Below, piece by piece: positions 37,376 to 46,810 of a stretch of 64,000 nucleotides of DNA. A model generated the notes under the pieces. The model was not told the origin of the DNA and searched no databases. It saw only the letters and a list, made by a program, of their open reading frames with translations. This DNA comes from Desulfonatronum lacustre DSM 10312 (GTDB lineage Bacteria; Desulfobacterota; Desulfovibrionia; Desulfovibrionales; Desulfonatronaceae): positions 633,665 through 697,664 of the forward strand of contig NZ_KI912608.1 of NCBI RefSeq assembly GCF_000519265.1, in the 5' to 3' direction. The stretch's first letter is position 1. Every line of letters begins with the position of its first letter. A program made the position numbers and the translations under genes.

Positions 37376-38676
37376 GCCGGGGAGGGGAGTATCCTGTGAT
37401 GCACCGTGGGGGCGGTGATGAAGCTTTGCCCATCGATTTCGCCGACGGCCGCCTGGACGTCCTGGGCCTGGGCCTTGTGGGTGACGATGACCACCGGAAC
37501 GCTGCGTCCCGTCGGTGACCCCTTCTGGACCACCTGGGCAATGCTGATGTTGCGTTGCCCGAGCATCCCGGCGATGCTGGCCAGCACGCCGGGGCGATCC
37601 TGGACGGAAAAGCGGAAATAGTGCCGGGAGCGAACCAGTTCGGGGGGCAGAATGCGGGCCGGGGGCAGGGTGGCGTTCTGGAAGCCCGTATTGTCCGGGG
37701 CCCGGCCGTTGCGAACCAGGCTCATGATGTCCGCGAGCACGGCGCTGCCCGTGGGCAGGTCTCCGGCGCCCTGGCCGTAGAGCATGATCGGCCCCACCGC
37801 GTCGCCGTCCAGGAGGATGGCGTTGAACGGGCCGTCCACCTTGCCCAGGATGGCCTCCCGCCGGACCAGGGCCGTGAACACCCCGGCGTCCAGCAGGCCG
37901 TCGGACTCCCGGACCTGGGCGATGAGCTTGATCCGATAGCCGAACTCCTCGGCAAAGGCGATGTCCTGTGGGTCCACGTGGGTGATGCCCGTGACCGGCA
38001 GGCTGCCCAGGGGATAGTCCTGACCATGGGCCAGCCGGATCAGCAGAATCAGCTTGTGGGCCGCGTCCAGGCCTTCGATGTCCAGGGTGGGGTCGGCCTC
38101 GGCATAGCCCTTGACCTGGGCCTGGCGCAGGGCGGTCTGGAAGTCCAGCCCCCGGGAGGTCATTTCCGAGAGGATGAAGTTGGCCGTGCCGTTGAGTATG
38201 CCGGTGAGCACCTTGATCCGATTGCCGGCCAGCCCTTCCTTGAGGGTCTGGACAATGGGAATACCCCCGGCGATGCTCGCTTCGTAACCCAGGCCCACCC
38301 CATGTTCCGCGGCCAGGGCGAAAAGTTCGTTGCTCCGTTTGGCCAGCAAGGCCTTGTTGGCCGTGACCACGTGCCGACCCGAGCGTAGGGATTTCGTGAT
38401 CAGTTCGTAGGCGGTGTCCTGGCCGCCCATCAACTCCACGATGATGTCCAGTTCCGGATCGTCGAGCAAATCCTGGATGTCGGCGGTCAGCCGGATGGGC
38501 ATGTCCTCTGGAACGTCACGGACTTTGGACGGATCGCGGACCAAAGCGGTTTTGATCGTCACGCGTCGGCCCAGCCGTCGCTCGATCCAATCCGCGTTGG
38601 AGGCCAGGATCTTGGCCAGCCCCGTGCCCACGGTGCCCAGTCCGGCCAGTCCCAGGCGGATCAGCTCTCCGGACAT
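37372..38676 (-). CDS. hom: homoserine dehydrogenase
   Basis: A 434-residue enzyme reducing aspartate semialdehyde to homoserine. [17 protein letters not shown] is the nucleotide-binding start; [33 protein letters not shown] and the lysine-bearing centre are catalytic blocks. A C-terminal ACT domain (about 355-430, [19 protein letters not shown]) suggests threonine feedback. ATG 38676 lies 16 bases inside the aminotransferase gene; the longer open frame is that gene in another frame. Homoserine leads to threonine here, while the DUF39 route may supply homocysteine. Confidence 0.95.
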   Translation of the reverse strand: MSGELIRLGLAGLGTVGTGLAKILASNADWIERRLGRRVTIKTALVRDPSKVRDVPEDMPIRLTADIQDLLDDPELDIIVELMGGQDTAYELITKSLRSGRHVVTANKALLAKRSNELFALAAEHGVGLGYEASIAGGIPIVQTLKEGLAGNRIKVLTGILNGTANFILSEMTSRGLDFQTALRQAQVKGYAEADPTLDIEGLDAAHKLILLIRLAHGQDYPLGSLPVTGITHVDPQDIAFAEEFGYRIKLIAQVRESDGLLDAGVFTALVRREAILGKVDGPFNAILLDGDAVGPIMLYGQGAGDLPTGSAVLADIMSLVRNGRAPDNTGFQNATLPPARILPPELVRSRHYFRFSVQDRPGVLASIAGMLGQRNISIAQVVQKGSPTGRSVPVVIVTHKAQAQDVQAAVGEIDGQSFITAPTVHHRILPSPA

Positions 38677-39851
38677 GATTCCCCCGAAATGACTTTGCGC
38701 AATCCGCGGATTGCCTGATTGATGCGGTGGCGGTTCTCCACCAGGGCGAAGCGGACGTGGTCGTCGCCGTAGTTTCCGAAACCAAGCCCCGGAGACACGG
38801 CCACCTTGCCTTCCCGCAGGAGCAGCTTGGAGAACTCCACCGAACCCATGCTTCGGAATTCTTCGGGAATCTGGGCCCAGACGAACATCGTGCCCTTGGG
38901 CGAGGGAACGTCCCAGCCGATGCGGTGCAGGCCTTCGATCAGTGCATCCCGGCGATCCTTGTAGGTCTCCACGATTTCCTGGACGCAGTCCTGAGGGCCG
39001 TTCAGGGCGATGATCGCCGCGATCTGAACGGGCTGGAACATGCCGTAGTCCAGATAGCTCTTGATCCGGGTCAGGGCCTGAACCATGTCCCGGTTGCCCG
39101 CGCAAAATCCGACCCGCCAGCCGGCCATGGAGTAGCTCTTGGACAAGGAGAAGAACTCTACGCCCACGTCCTTGGCGCCCTTGGCCTGCAAAAAGCTGGG
39201 GGCCTGATAGCCGTCAAAGGTCAGGTCGGCGTAGGCCAGATCGTGGATCACGTACATTTTGTGTTCCTTGGCGAAATCCACGATCTTTTCGAAAAAGGCC
39301 AGGTCCACGCACTGGGTGGTGGGATTGTGCGGATAGGAGATGATCAGCACCTTGGGCTGGGGCCAGGTCTGGCGGGTGGCCACCATCAGATCTTCGAAAA
39401 AGTCCCGGTCCCGACCAATGGGGATGCGTCGGACATCCGCGCCGGCGATGATCGCCGAGTAGGGATGGATGGGATATGTCGGGTCCTGGGCAAAGACCAC
39501 GTCGCCGGGGCTGAGCATGACCATGGCCAGGTGGGCCAAGCCTTCCTTGGCGCCCAGGGTGACCACGGACTCCTGGTCCGGGTTCAGCTCCACCCCGAAC
39601 CGCCGCCAGTACCAGTCGCAGATGGCCAGGCGCAACTTGGGAATACCCTTGGAAGCGGAGTAGCGATGGTTCGTGGCCTTGTGCGCGGCTTCGCACAGCT
39701 TGTCCACGATGTGCTTGGGCGTGGCCAGGTCCGGATTGCCCATGCCGAGATCAATGATGTCCTCCCCTTGATGACGCATCCGGGCCTTGAGTTCGTTGAC
39801 CACGGCGAAAACATAGGGGGGCAGTCTGTGTACGCGAGGAAATTGTTCCAT
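38661..39851 (-). CDS. class I/II aminotransferase, AlaC-like
   Basis: A 396-residue PLP enzyme. The PLP lysine sits in [15 protein letters not shown] near 237; YPHNPTTQ near 172, [11 protein letters not shown] near 97 and the terminal RFALVEN arginine are typical of fold-type I aminotransferases of the AlaC / DAP-aminotransferase-like group. Position before hom suggests aspartate-family or alanine metabolism, but the substrate is not fixed. The ribosome site is weak. Confidence 0.88.
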   Translation of the reverse strand: MEQFPRVHRLPPYVFAVVNELKARMRHQGEDIIDLGMGNPDLATPKHIVDKLCEAAHKATNHRYSASKGIPKLRLAICDWYWRRFGVELNPDQESVVTLGAKEGLAHLAMVMLSPGDVVFAQDPTYPIHPYSAIIAGADVRRIPIGRDRDFFEDLMVATRQTWPQPKVLIISYPHNPTTQCVDLAFFEKIVDFAKEHKMYVIHDLAYADLTFDGYQAPSFLQAKGAKDVGVEFFSLSKSYSMAGWRVGFCAGNRDMVQALTRIKSYLDYGMFQPVQIAAIIALNGPQDCVQEIVETYKDRRDALIEGLHRIGWDVPSPKGTMFVWAQIPEEFRSMGSVEFSKLLLREGKVAVSPGLGFGNYGDDHVRFALVENRHRINQAIRGLRKVISGESCPES

Positions 39852-39949
39852 GAAGGGCCTGCCGTTAAGGTAAGATGTCCAGGAAAAACCGGTCGTGGAA
39901 TGTATCCGGGGGGCGTGGTTCTGTCAAAGGCGGGCGCACTATCCGAACT

Positions 39950-39979
39950 GTAGGGGCGGACGCACAGGTCCGCTCCTAC
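39950..39979. repeat. 30-bp inverted repeat, dispersed-palindrome type
   Basis: GTAGGGGCGGAC and GTCCGCTCCTAC flank six bases, with one mismatch in the arms. Such GTAGGGGCG palindromes are common dispersed elements in sulfate reducers (recollection). It lies just before the tRNA-Ser promoter. Confidence 0.7.
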
Positions 39980-40008
39980 TTGACCCGGTCCGAAGATTTG
40001 GATAGGAG
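39980..40008 (+). promoter_or_regulatory. candidate promoter of tRNA-Ser
   Basis: TTGACC and TAGGAG are separated by 17 bases, 14 bases before the tRNA. The -10 is poor, so confidence is moderate. Confidence 0.45.
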
Positions 40009-40022
40009 ACTGTCCTCTTTGG

Positions 40023-40117
40023 GGAGAGGTGGCCGAGGCGGACGAAGGCGCTCGCCTGCTAAGCGAGTATAGGGGCTAAAACTTCTATCGAGGGTTCGAA
40101 TCCCTCCCTCTCCGCCA
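40023..40117 (+). tRNA. tRNA-Ser (anticodon GCT)
   Basis: Acceptor GGAGAGG pairs with CCTCTCC. The anticodon loop is CTGCTAA, giving GCT. A long variable arm (TATAGGGGCTAAAACTTCTATC) fits class II serine tRNA, and CCA is encoded. Confidence 0.96.
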
Positions 40118-40271
40118 AAAAAAAATGCCTTTCCGCTTTTTTTCCCCTCTTTTCCTTCGCTTTTCCTCCGTTTATTCGCTTGATCTCCTTTTGTTTCTCT
40201 GCCTCCACTGATTAGATTTCTGGTAATTACTCAGTACATTTTGTGTCCGCTCTTGCTCCGGCAATCGGTAT

Positions 40272-40345
40272 CGGGGTCGGAATCGAAACAGGAAGAATTA
40301 AGAAGCATCCCAGCGTTTTCGATCCCGATCCCGATTCCGACCCCG
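40272..40345. repeat. GATTTC-hexamer repeat, locus B (GC-rich variant, inverted)
   Basis: CGGGGTCGGAATCG (40272-40285) and CGATTCCGACCCCG (40332-40345) are perfect inverted arms; the right arm follows CGATCCCGATCC. It is a diverged member of the hexamer family. The rest of the 40118-40415 gap is T-rich sequence after tRNA-Ser with no further structure seen. Confidence 0.8.
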
Positions 40346-40415
40346 GCAGCAGAATCACTCTGTGCTGAGTAGTTACGATTTCTGTTCGATTCCGGACGGC
40401 TTTGCCGCTCCAGGC

Positions 40416-43400
40416 CTACGACTTCGCGAACCGCACCCGGAAGAACGCGGCGTAGAGCACCGGGCAGAGCACCAGGGTGAACAGGGAGGAGAAGGCCAGG
40501 CCGAAGATCAGGACGTTGGCCATGGGCCGCCACATGTCGCCGCCCAGCACGGCCAGGGGGACCAGGCCCATGATCGTGGTGACCGCGGTGAGGAAGATGG
40601 CCCGCAGCCGTTCCAGCACCGCGTTGACCACCAGTTCCTGTTCCGGCTTGCCCTCGGCCCGTTCGATGTCCATCCGGTCCAGGATCAGGATGGCGTTGTT
40701 CACGATGATCCCCACCAGGCTGATCATGCCCAGCATGGCCATGAACCCGAAGGGCTCCCGGGTCAGCAGCAGGCCGACGCTGATTCCGACCATCATCGGC
40801 GGGATGGTCAGCAGGATGATCAGAAAGCGGCGGATGGAGTTGAACTGCACGATGAGCACCAGGGCCAGCAGGCCCATGGCCAGAGGCACCCCGGCCATGA
40901 CCGAGGCGTTGGCCTCGGTGCTTTCCTCCACCTCTCCGCCGTACTCCACGAAATAGTGATCCGGCCATTCCGGCCCCTGGACGATCCGGTCTATCCGGGC
41001 CTGGACCTCGGTCAGGACGTCCTCGGCGTAGCGCCCGGAGATCTCCACCTTTACGGTCATGGTCCGGGTCTGGTCCCTGCGACGGATGTCGCTGGGCTGC
41101 CAGGTCAGCCTGGTGGAGGCCAGTTGGAGCAGAGGCACGCTTTGGCCGTCTTCAAAGGCATAGACGTTGAGCCCCTCGATGTTGCCCAGATCCTCTCGAA
41201 AGCTCTCCTGGGCCCGCAGGACCACGGGCACAAGGTTGTCGCCTTCCCGGAACTGGGTGGCCGTGAGGCCGGAGATCTGGGTTTGCAGGGACAAGGCGAT
41301 GTCCTGGGTGCTCAGCCCGGCGCGTTTGGCCTGCTCCTGGTTCACGTCCACGACCATTTTCTTGGTCCATTCGCCCCAGTCGTCGTAGATGGCACTGATG
41401 CCCTCGATGGGAGCGATGGCCTGGCTGATTGCGTCCCGTAGCCGGTACAGGGCGCCAATATCCGGGCCGGAGACGCGGATCTGGATCGGCGCGCCCACGG
41501 GCGGGCCCAGTTCCAGGCGACGCACCGTATGCCGGGCGTCTGGAAAGTGATCGTCCAGATAAACCCTGGTGGACCGGATCAGCGGACCGACGTCCTCCAG
41601 AGTTTTGGTGTTCACGATGACGAAGGCGTAGTTGGGATTGGGGTGTTCCGGGTTCACGGCGAGGTCCCAACGCGGGCCGCCGTCGCCGATGAACGCGCCC
41701 AGGGAGGCCACGCCGGGTTGATCGATCAAGTGGGCTTCCAGATCGGCCAACCGGTCCGCGGTGGAGCGGATATCCGTGCCAAAGGGCTGCCAGAAGTCGA
41801 TGGTGAACATTTCCCGGTCATTGGGCGGGAAGAAGATGGCCGGCACCAGGCTGAAGGCCGCGGTCCCGCCGATGGTCAGCAGCAGGGCGAAGGTCAGAAA
41901 GAGCGTCCGCCGTCGCAGACAGAACAGCAGCAGAGCCCGGAATCCCCGATACCAGAACCCGGAAAAAGGCTGGCCACCGTTTTGGCGCTCCCTTTGGCGT
42001 GGTTTCTGGAAATAGTAACTGAGCAGGGGGACCATGGTCAGGGAGAATATCCAGGACAGCAGCAGGGTCAGGCTGACCACGATGAACAGAGACGTGGTGT
42101 ATTCGCCGGTCTCGGACTTGGCCATGGGGATGGGCATGAAGGCGAAGATCGTGGTCAGGGAGGAGGTCAGCAGGGGAAACCAGAGCTCGCGCACCGACCG
42201 GACGGCCGCGTTGAGGCGGTCTTCGCCCCGGTTCAAACGGACCAGAATGTTTTCGCTGACCACCACGCCGTTGGCCACCAGCAGACCCAGGGCGATGATG
42301 AACGAGGCGATGGACACCCGTTGCAGGTCCACGCCGAACACGGGCATCAGGGCGATGCAGGTCAGGATGGACATAGGGATGATCAGCCCGGCCACGATGC
42401 CGGTGCGCAGTCCCGTGAATACGAACATGGCCCCGACCACGAAGACGAAGGCCAAAAACAGGTTGACCATGAAGTCGTCAATGGCCGTGCGGACGAAATC
42501 CGGCTGGAAAAGCAGGATATCCAGATCCAGGCCCATGGGCAGGTTGGCCCGCAGCTCGGTCAGTCGTTCCTGGACCCTATCCCCCAGATCCGTGATCTTG
42601 CCGCCCTGGGCCATGCTCACGGCCACGATCAGGGTGCGCTGGCCGTTGAACCGGGCCATGGGATCGGGCGGGTCCACGTAGTCCCGGGTGATGGTGGCGA
42701 AATCCCGCAGGGAAATGTTGTCGGCTCGCCCTGGTAAGCGAAAGGTGACCTGGGCCAGGTCGTCCAGGGAGGTGAATTCGCCGGTGGGCTCGATGACGAT
42801 CCGTTCCGTGCCCACCAGGGCCACGCCGCTGGGCTGAATGGCGTTCTGGGCGCGGAGCAGGTGGAGCACATGGGCCGGGCTGAAGCCGAACTCGGCCAGC
42901 CGGGCATTGGAAAACTCCACGAAGATGCGCTCTTCCTGGACCCCGTGCAGCGATACCTTGCCCACGTCCTCCAGGCGCAGAAGCTGATCCCGGATATGGT
43001 CCGCGGCGTCCTTCATCTCCCGGTAGGTGTAGCCGTCTCCGGTCAGGGCGATGAGAATACCGAACACATCGCCGAACTCGTCGTTGACCATGGACGGCAG
43101 AACGCCGTCAGGCAGGTCCGGGGCCGCGTCGGCCACCTTGTTGCGCAGGTTCTGCCAGATCGGGCCCAGATCCTTGAACCGCTGCTGGATGTTCACCTCA
43201 ATGATGGACAGGCCGGACATGGACTGGGAGGTGATATAATCCACCTCCGCGATTTCCCGGATGCGCTCCTCCAGCTTGTCCGTGACCAGTTCTTCCACGC
43301 GCTGAGGCGATGCGCCGGGAAAGGGGGTGATCACCAGGGCGACGCGCACGGTGAATTCGGGGTCTTCCAGGCGAGGGATGCTCAGGTAGGTGCTCAGCCC

Positions 43401-43472
43401 GAGAAAGGCCAGGAGGGCGAAGACGACCAGGGAAGTCCGGTTGTTTTGGATGCACCAGGCGGCGATGTTCAT
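40416..43472 (-). CDS. RND-family efflux transporter, inner-membrane pump
   Basis: A 1018-residue AcrB-like pump: two sets of transmembrane helices and two large periplasmic loops, one helix at the start and blocks such as GLLVANGVVVSENI near 395 and ISLVGIIVNNAILILDRMD near 915. It exports compounds by proton antiport through an adaptor and an outer-membrane channel. The adaptor gene lies upstream on the same strand; no TolC-type gene is nearby. Substrate unknown. The 39-base gap to the adaptor supports one operon. Confidence 0.92.
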   Translation of the reverse strand: MNIAAWCIQNNRTSLVVFALLAFLGLSTYLSIPRLEDPEFTVRVALVITPFPGASPQRVEELVTDKLEERIREIAEVDYITSQSMSGLSIIEVNIQQRFKDLGPIWQNLRNKVADAAPDLPDGVLPSMVNDEFGDVFGILIALTGDGYTYREMKDAADHIRDQLLRLEDVGKVSLHGVQEERIFVEFSNARLAEFGFSPAHVLHLLRAQNAIQPSGVALVGTERIVIEPTGEFTSLDDLAQVTFRLPGRADNISLRDFATITRDYVDPPDPMARFNGQRTLIVAVSMAQGGKITDLGDRVQERLTELRANLPMGLDLDILLFQPDFVRTAIDDFMVNLFLAFVFVVGAMFVFTGLRTGIVAGLIIPMSILTCIALMPVFGVDLQRVSIASFIIALGLLVANGVVVSENILVRLNRGEDRLNAAVRSVRELWFPLLTSSLTTIFAFMPIPMAKSETGEYTTSLFIVVSLTLLLSWIFSLTMVPLLSYYFQKPRQRERQNGGQPFSGFWYRGFRALLLFCLRRRTLFLTFALLLTIGGTAAFSLVPAIFFPPNDREMFTIDFWQPFGTDIRSTADRLADLEAHLIDQPGVASLGAFIGDGGPRWDLAVNPEHPNPNYAFVIVNTKTLEDVGPLIRSTRVYLDDHFPDARHTVRRLELGPPVGAPIQIRVSGPDIGALYRLRDAISQAIAPIEGISAIYDDWGEWTKKMVVDVNQEQAKRAGLSTQDIALSLQTQISGLTATQFREGDNLVPVVLRAQESFREDLGNIEGLNVYAFEDGQSVPLLQLASTRLTWQPSDIRRRDQTRTMTVKVEISGRYAEDVLTEVQARIDRIVQGPEWPDHYFVEYGGEVEESTEANASVMAGVPLAMGLLALVLIVQFNSIRRFLIILLTIPPMMVGISVGLLLTREPFGFMAMLGMISLVGIIVNNAILILDRMDIERAEGKPEQELVVNAVLERLRAIFLTAVTTIMGLVPLAVLGGDMWRPMANVLIFGLAFSSLFTLVLCPVLYAAFFRVRFAKS

Positions 43473-43511
43473 GAGGGGGGAAGGCTGAAGGGTGAAGGTT
43501 GAAGTCAGAGG

Positions 43512-44621
43512 TCAGGAGGCGTTTTGGGGGAGGCGGACTTTTTGGCCTTGTTCCAGGCGGTGGACGCCGCGGATGACGATGATTTCGCCGCCGAGCAGGC
43601 CGTCCAGGATTTGCAGCCCCCCGGGGAGCAGGCGGCCCGCGATGACGGGTTGGCGGTGGACGGTGCCGGAGTTGGTGCCGGAGTTGGTGTCGGATTCGGG
43701 ATCCACCAGCCAGACGGCCTGTTCCCCGGAGGGCAGGCCGAAGACGGCTTCCACGGGAACCAGGGTGAAAGGCCGGGAGTTTGCGTGGGAAAAGGTGAAC
43801 CGGGCCATGCCGATCATGCCGGGACGGACTTGCGGCGCGGGCTCGGCCAGACGCAGCTTGACCGGAAAGGTGCTCACCGGTCCTGGAGTGATCCCGACCT
43901 CGCTGACCGTGGCATCGTAGGGTTGGTTCGGAAGCACGTCGAAGATCACCTGGGCCGGTTCGCCTGGTTGAACCTGGTGGATCAGTTGATCCGGCAGGCC
44001 GACTTCGAACTCCAGATCGTCGTCGGTGCTGAGGACGACGATGGGCTGTCCGGAGGAAACGGTCTGATGGTTCTCCACCGGCACTTCGGAGATGGTCCCG
44101 GCCATGGGCGCGGTCAACCTGGTGTAGGAGAACTGTTGGCGGACCAGTTCCAGACTTTTGCCCATCGCGGCCAGTTGGGCCTGAGCCGTCTCAAATTCGG
44201 CCCGGACCTGATCCAGTTCGCTTTTGCTGACGCTGTCCGCTTCGAACAATGTCTGAAATCGTTCGTAATCCGCCTTGGCCCGTGTGAAGGCCGCCCGGGC
44301 CTGGACGGTCTGGGCTTCCAGTTCCATGACCTTCAGCTCAAAATCCGTGGGGTCCAGCCGGGCGATCAGCTCCCCGGCGCGGATCCGCTGGCCTATCTGG
44401 ACGGGCAGTTCCCGCAGCACGCCGGAGACCTGAAAGCTGAGCGCCATGTCCCGGGAGGCGCGGGCCATGCCGGAAAAGCTTCGTACGACTTGGCTCTGTG
44501 GTGGCTCCACGACCATGGTCTTCACCGGCCGCGGTCCCGGCGCGTAAAGTGGCTCGGGTTCGGCGCAACCGGTAAAAAGAAGCAGGACGCAAAGAAAGAT
44601 TGTTGGACGGAGAAAAAGCAA
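43512..44621 (-). CDS. RND periplasmic adaptor lipoprotein
   Basis: A 369-residue membrane-fusion protein. A hydrophobic N-terminus ends in LLFTGC (lipid-modified Cys near residue 17). A lipoyl-like half (SGVLRELPVQIGQRIRAGELIARLD), a helical hairpin (about 80-150) and beta-barrel parts follow. The likely start is TTG 44621, eight bases after AGGAG; upstream in-frame ATG codons give an odd long leader. It partners the pump just downstream. Confidence 0.85.
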   Translation of the reverse strand: MLFLRPTIFLCVLLLFTGCAEPEPLYAPGPRPVKTMVVEPPQSQVVRSFSGMARASRDMALSFQVSGVLRELPVQIGQRIRAGELIARLDPTDFELKVMELEAQTVQARAAFTRAKADYERFQTLFEADSVSKSELDQVRAEFETAQAQLAAMGKSLELVRQQFSYTRLTAPMAGTISEVPVENHQTVSSGQPIVVLSTDDDLEFEVGLPDQLIHQVQPGEPAQVIFDVLPNQPYDATVSEVGITPGPVSTFPVKLRLAEPAPQVRPGMIGMARFTFSHANSRPFTLVPVEAVFGLPSGEQAVWLVDPESDTNSGTNSGTVHRQPVIAGRLLPGGLQILDGLLGGEIIVIRGVHRLEQGQKVRLPQNAS

Positions 44622-44643
44622 GAATGGATCTCCTGATAGATGG

Positions 44644-45213
44644 TCAAAGCGAGTGATCTGGTCGCGGACGCTTTCGCAGCCGCTTGGAAACATCATAGGC
44701 CAGCCACAGGGCCAAGACAACCAGGATGATCTTGCCGGTAAGCTGGAATCTAGTCACCTCGTGGACGGCGTAGGCTTCCATGAGCAGGGCCGGGATTTTA
44801 CCCAGGGTGGAGGCAGTGGCGAAAAGGAGCAGAGATGTTTTGCCCACCGCAGCGCCCAGGGTCGAGACAACGGCCGGGGCAAAGGGCAGCAGGCGGAGCA
44901 GGAAGATGAGCTGAAAGGCTTCCCGGCCTTGGGCGTTGATCAGGGCCTTGGCTCTGGGGTAGCGGTTCAGGGCCGTCTGGGCCGAGGACCGAAATCCGGC
45001 CCGGTAGAGCAGGAAGGCCGTGACCGCGCCCAGGGACTCGCCCAGAAACGAGACAAAGGCGCCCGTCCAGAAGCCGAACAGGACGATGTTCGCCGCGGTG
45101 ATGAAGAATGTGGGAAAGACGCCGCTGATGGTGGCCAGGACGTTCAGGCCGATGCTGACCAGCGCGGCGTACATGCCGTAATGGCGCAACAGCTCGACGA
45201 GGGATTCGGTCAT
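44644..45213 (-). CDS. VTT/DedA-family membrane protein
   Basis: A 189-residue protein with four or five helices and the SNARE-associated/VTT domain: FFITAANIVLFGFWTGAFVSFLGESLGAVTAFLLYR, a conserved Arg in YRAGFR, and a FQLIFLLRLLPFAPAVVSTLGAAVG block. Family members are linked to lipid scrambling or membrane homeostasis. The start overlaps the AI-2E gene stop by four bases. The adaptor gene starts 22 bases downstream. Confidence 0.85.
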   Translation of the reverse strand: MTESLVELLRHYGMYAALVSIGLNVLATISGVFPTFFITAANIVLFGFWTGAFVSFLGESLGAVTAFLLYRAGFRSSAQTALNRYPRAKALINAQGREAFQLIFLLRLLPFAPAVVSTLGAAVGKTSLLLFATASTLGKIPALLMEAYAVHEVTRFQLTGKIILVVLALWLAYDVSKRLRKRPRPDHSL

Positions 45214-46394
45214 GACGCGGTTTCGGCCTCAGAGGGCGACCGGTCCCGGTTCGTCGCGACGGCGAGGTATTTCTTGCGCACCAGTCGCCAGACCACCACG
45301 AAAAAAGCGGTCAGCGGGATGGCCAGGATCATGCCCAGGATGCCGCCCAGGGCCTTGCCCCAGAAAAAAATGGCGATGATGATCATCAGCGGGTGCAGCC
45401 CGGTGCCCCGGGCCATGATCCGTGGGGTGAGCAGATAGCTTTCCAGGAGTTGGACCGCGACGAAGATAGCCAGCACCAGGGCCAGGAGGAACAGTCCGCC
45501 GTCCTGTTGCAGGTAGGCCAGGGGCAGAACCGTGAGCAGGCCCAGGAGGCTGCCCAGGTAGGGAATGATGTTCAGCAGGCCGATGACGATGCCCAGCAGG
45601 GTCCCGAATTTCAGGCCGGCCAGGGTAAAGCCGACGGCCATGAGCACGCCCATGATCAGCCCGATCAGGATCTGGCCCCGAAAAAAGGCGACCATGATCC
45701 GGGCGAACTCGCCGGTCAGAAACGTGATGTCCTCCCGCAGCCAGGGCGGGATGAAGGAGAGTTGTTCGTCCAGAGCGCGCAACGGGTCCTTGTCCGTGAG
45801 CAGGAAGAAGAACAGATAGACCGGGATGATCGCCGTTCCGGCGACAAGGGTGAAGGTGCGGCCCAGGAATTCTCCCAGGGTGTTCAGGGCCGGCAGGGAG
45901 GTCTGGATGATCTTTTGCAGGTGTTCAGTCCAGGATTGCAGGTGTTCGCGGAGGACTTCCGGATTCAGGGACTCCTCGGCCCAGGTCGCGGCGTCTGGGA
46001 ACAGGCGGGCGATCAAACGGGACAGCTGTTCGGCGAGGACCGGAAGGTGTTCGATCAGGGAACGAACCTGGGAGAGGATTTCCGGCAGGATCAAGGCCCC
46101 CAGCAGAGCCAAGGTCAGCAGGACGATGCCGTAGAGCAGGAGAATGGCCGTGATGCGTCCGAGATGCAGGATGCGCTGGAACCAGTGGACCAGCGGCTTG
46201 AGCAGCAGGGCCAGGATCCCGGCCGCGGCCAGGGGCCAGAGCACGTCGGAAAAGTAGACCACCAGGCCTTGGAGCAGCAGGAAGACGCCGAAGAAGAACG
46301 CGCCGATCAGGTTCAGCGCCAGGACCACCAGGGCCACGCTGATCAAGCGGCGTTGCAGGGGCGTCAAAAAGTCGGAAATATCGGAACGGGACAT
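45210..46394 (-). CDS. AI-2E/PerM-family permease
   Basis: A 394-residue membrane protein with about eight helices, two N-terminal pairs, a periplasmic stretch (about 130-200) and a C-terminal group including GLLNIIPYLGSLLG and LTPRIMARGTGLHPLMIIIAIFFWGKALGGILGMILAIP. The family includes the proposed AI-2 exporter TqsA, but many members move other cargo. ATG 46394 is used, as the open frame beyond runs through a terminator. It starts a three-gene run to the adaptor. Confidence 0.85.
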   Translation of the reverse strand: MSRSDISDFLTPLQRRLISVALVVLALNLIGAFFFGVFLLLQGLVVYFSDVLWPLAAAGILALLLKPLVHWFQRILHLGRITAILLLYGIVLLTLALLGALILPEILSQVRSLIEHLPVLAEQLSRLIARLFPDAATWAEESLNPEVLREHLQSWTEHLQKIIQTSLPALNTLGEFLGRTFTLVAGTAIIPVYLFFFLLTDKDPLRALDEQLSFIPPWLREDITFLTGEFARIMVAFFRGQILIGLIMGVLMAVGFTLAGLKFGTLLGIVIGLLNIIPYLGSLLGLLTVLPLAYLQQDGGLFLLALVLAIFVAVQLLESYLLTPRIMARGTGLHPLMIIIAIFFWGKALGGILGMILAIPLTAFFVVVWRLVRKKYLAVATNRDRSPSEAETAS

Positions 46395-46415
46395 GGCTGA
46401 AGTGGGGCCGAACCA

Positions 46416-46449
46416 ACAAAAAAGGCCGCTGAGCAAAGCGGCCTTTTTT
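46416..46449 (-). terminator. terminator after the cold-shock gene
   Basis: AAAAAAGGCCGCT and AGCGGCCTTTTTT flank a short loop; the run is A/T on both sides, so it can work on both strands. It stands between the cold-shock gene and the AI-2E gene. Confidence 0.9.
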
Positions 46450-46467
46450 GCTATATGTTGCGTGAAT

Positions 46468-46677
46468 TTAGTCGAGTTCCTGGACGTTCGAGGCTTGCAG
46501 GCCCTTGTCGCCGTCGACGATCTCGAAGGAAACCCTGGCTCCCTCCCGCAGCGTCTTGAACCCGCCGCCCTCAATGGCCGAGAAATGAACGAAAACGTCC
46601 TTGCCGTCTTCCTGACCATCCGGAGTGATGAAACCGTAGCCTTTCTGCTTGCTGAACCACTTTACTACACCTTCCAT
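46468..46677 (-). CDS. cold-shock protein
   Basis: A 69-residue single CSD protein with RNP1 KGYGFI (13-18) and RNP2 VFVHFSAI (28-35). It binds single-stranded RNA/DNA and melts RNA structure. AAGGAGG precedes the ATG. The leader of about 80 bases to the promoter candidate is typical of regulated csp mRNAs, although no full cold box is seen. Confidence 0.96.
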   Translation of the reverse strand: MEGVVKWFSKQKGYGFITPDGQEDGKDVFVHFSAIEGGGFKTLREGARVSFEIVDGDKGLQASNVQELD

Positions 46678-46762
46678 AAAAAAAAGACCTCCTTAAAGAA
46701 ATACAGAGAGTTGGCCTTAGGGCTGGCCTGAGCGGCGCGATGCACGCTCTTTCTTTGGTTGG

Positions 46763-46791
46763 CGGATACTCTCGTTTGTCCGAGGGGTCAA
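46763..46791 (-). promoter_or_regulatory. candidate promoter of the cold-shock gene
   Basis: On the minus strand TTGACC (46791-46786) and TATCCG (46768-46763) are 17 bases apart, giving a leader of about 80 bases. Confidence 0.45.
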
Positions 46792-46810
46792 GTGAAAGAT
46801 GGAACGTTGC

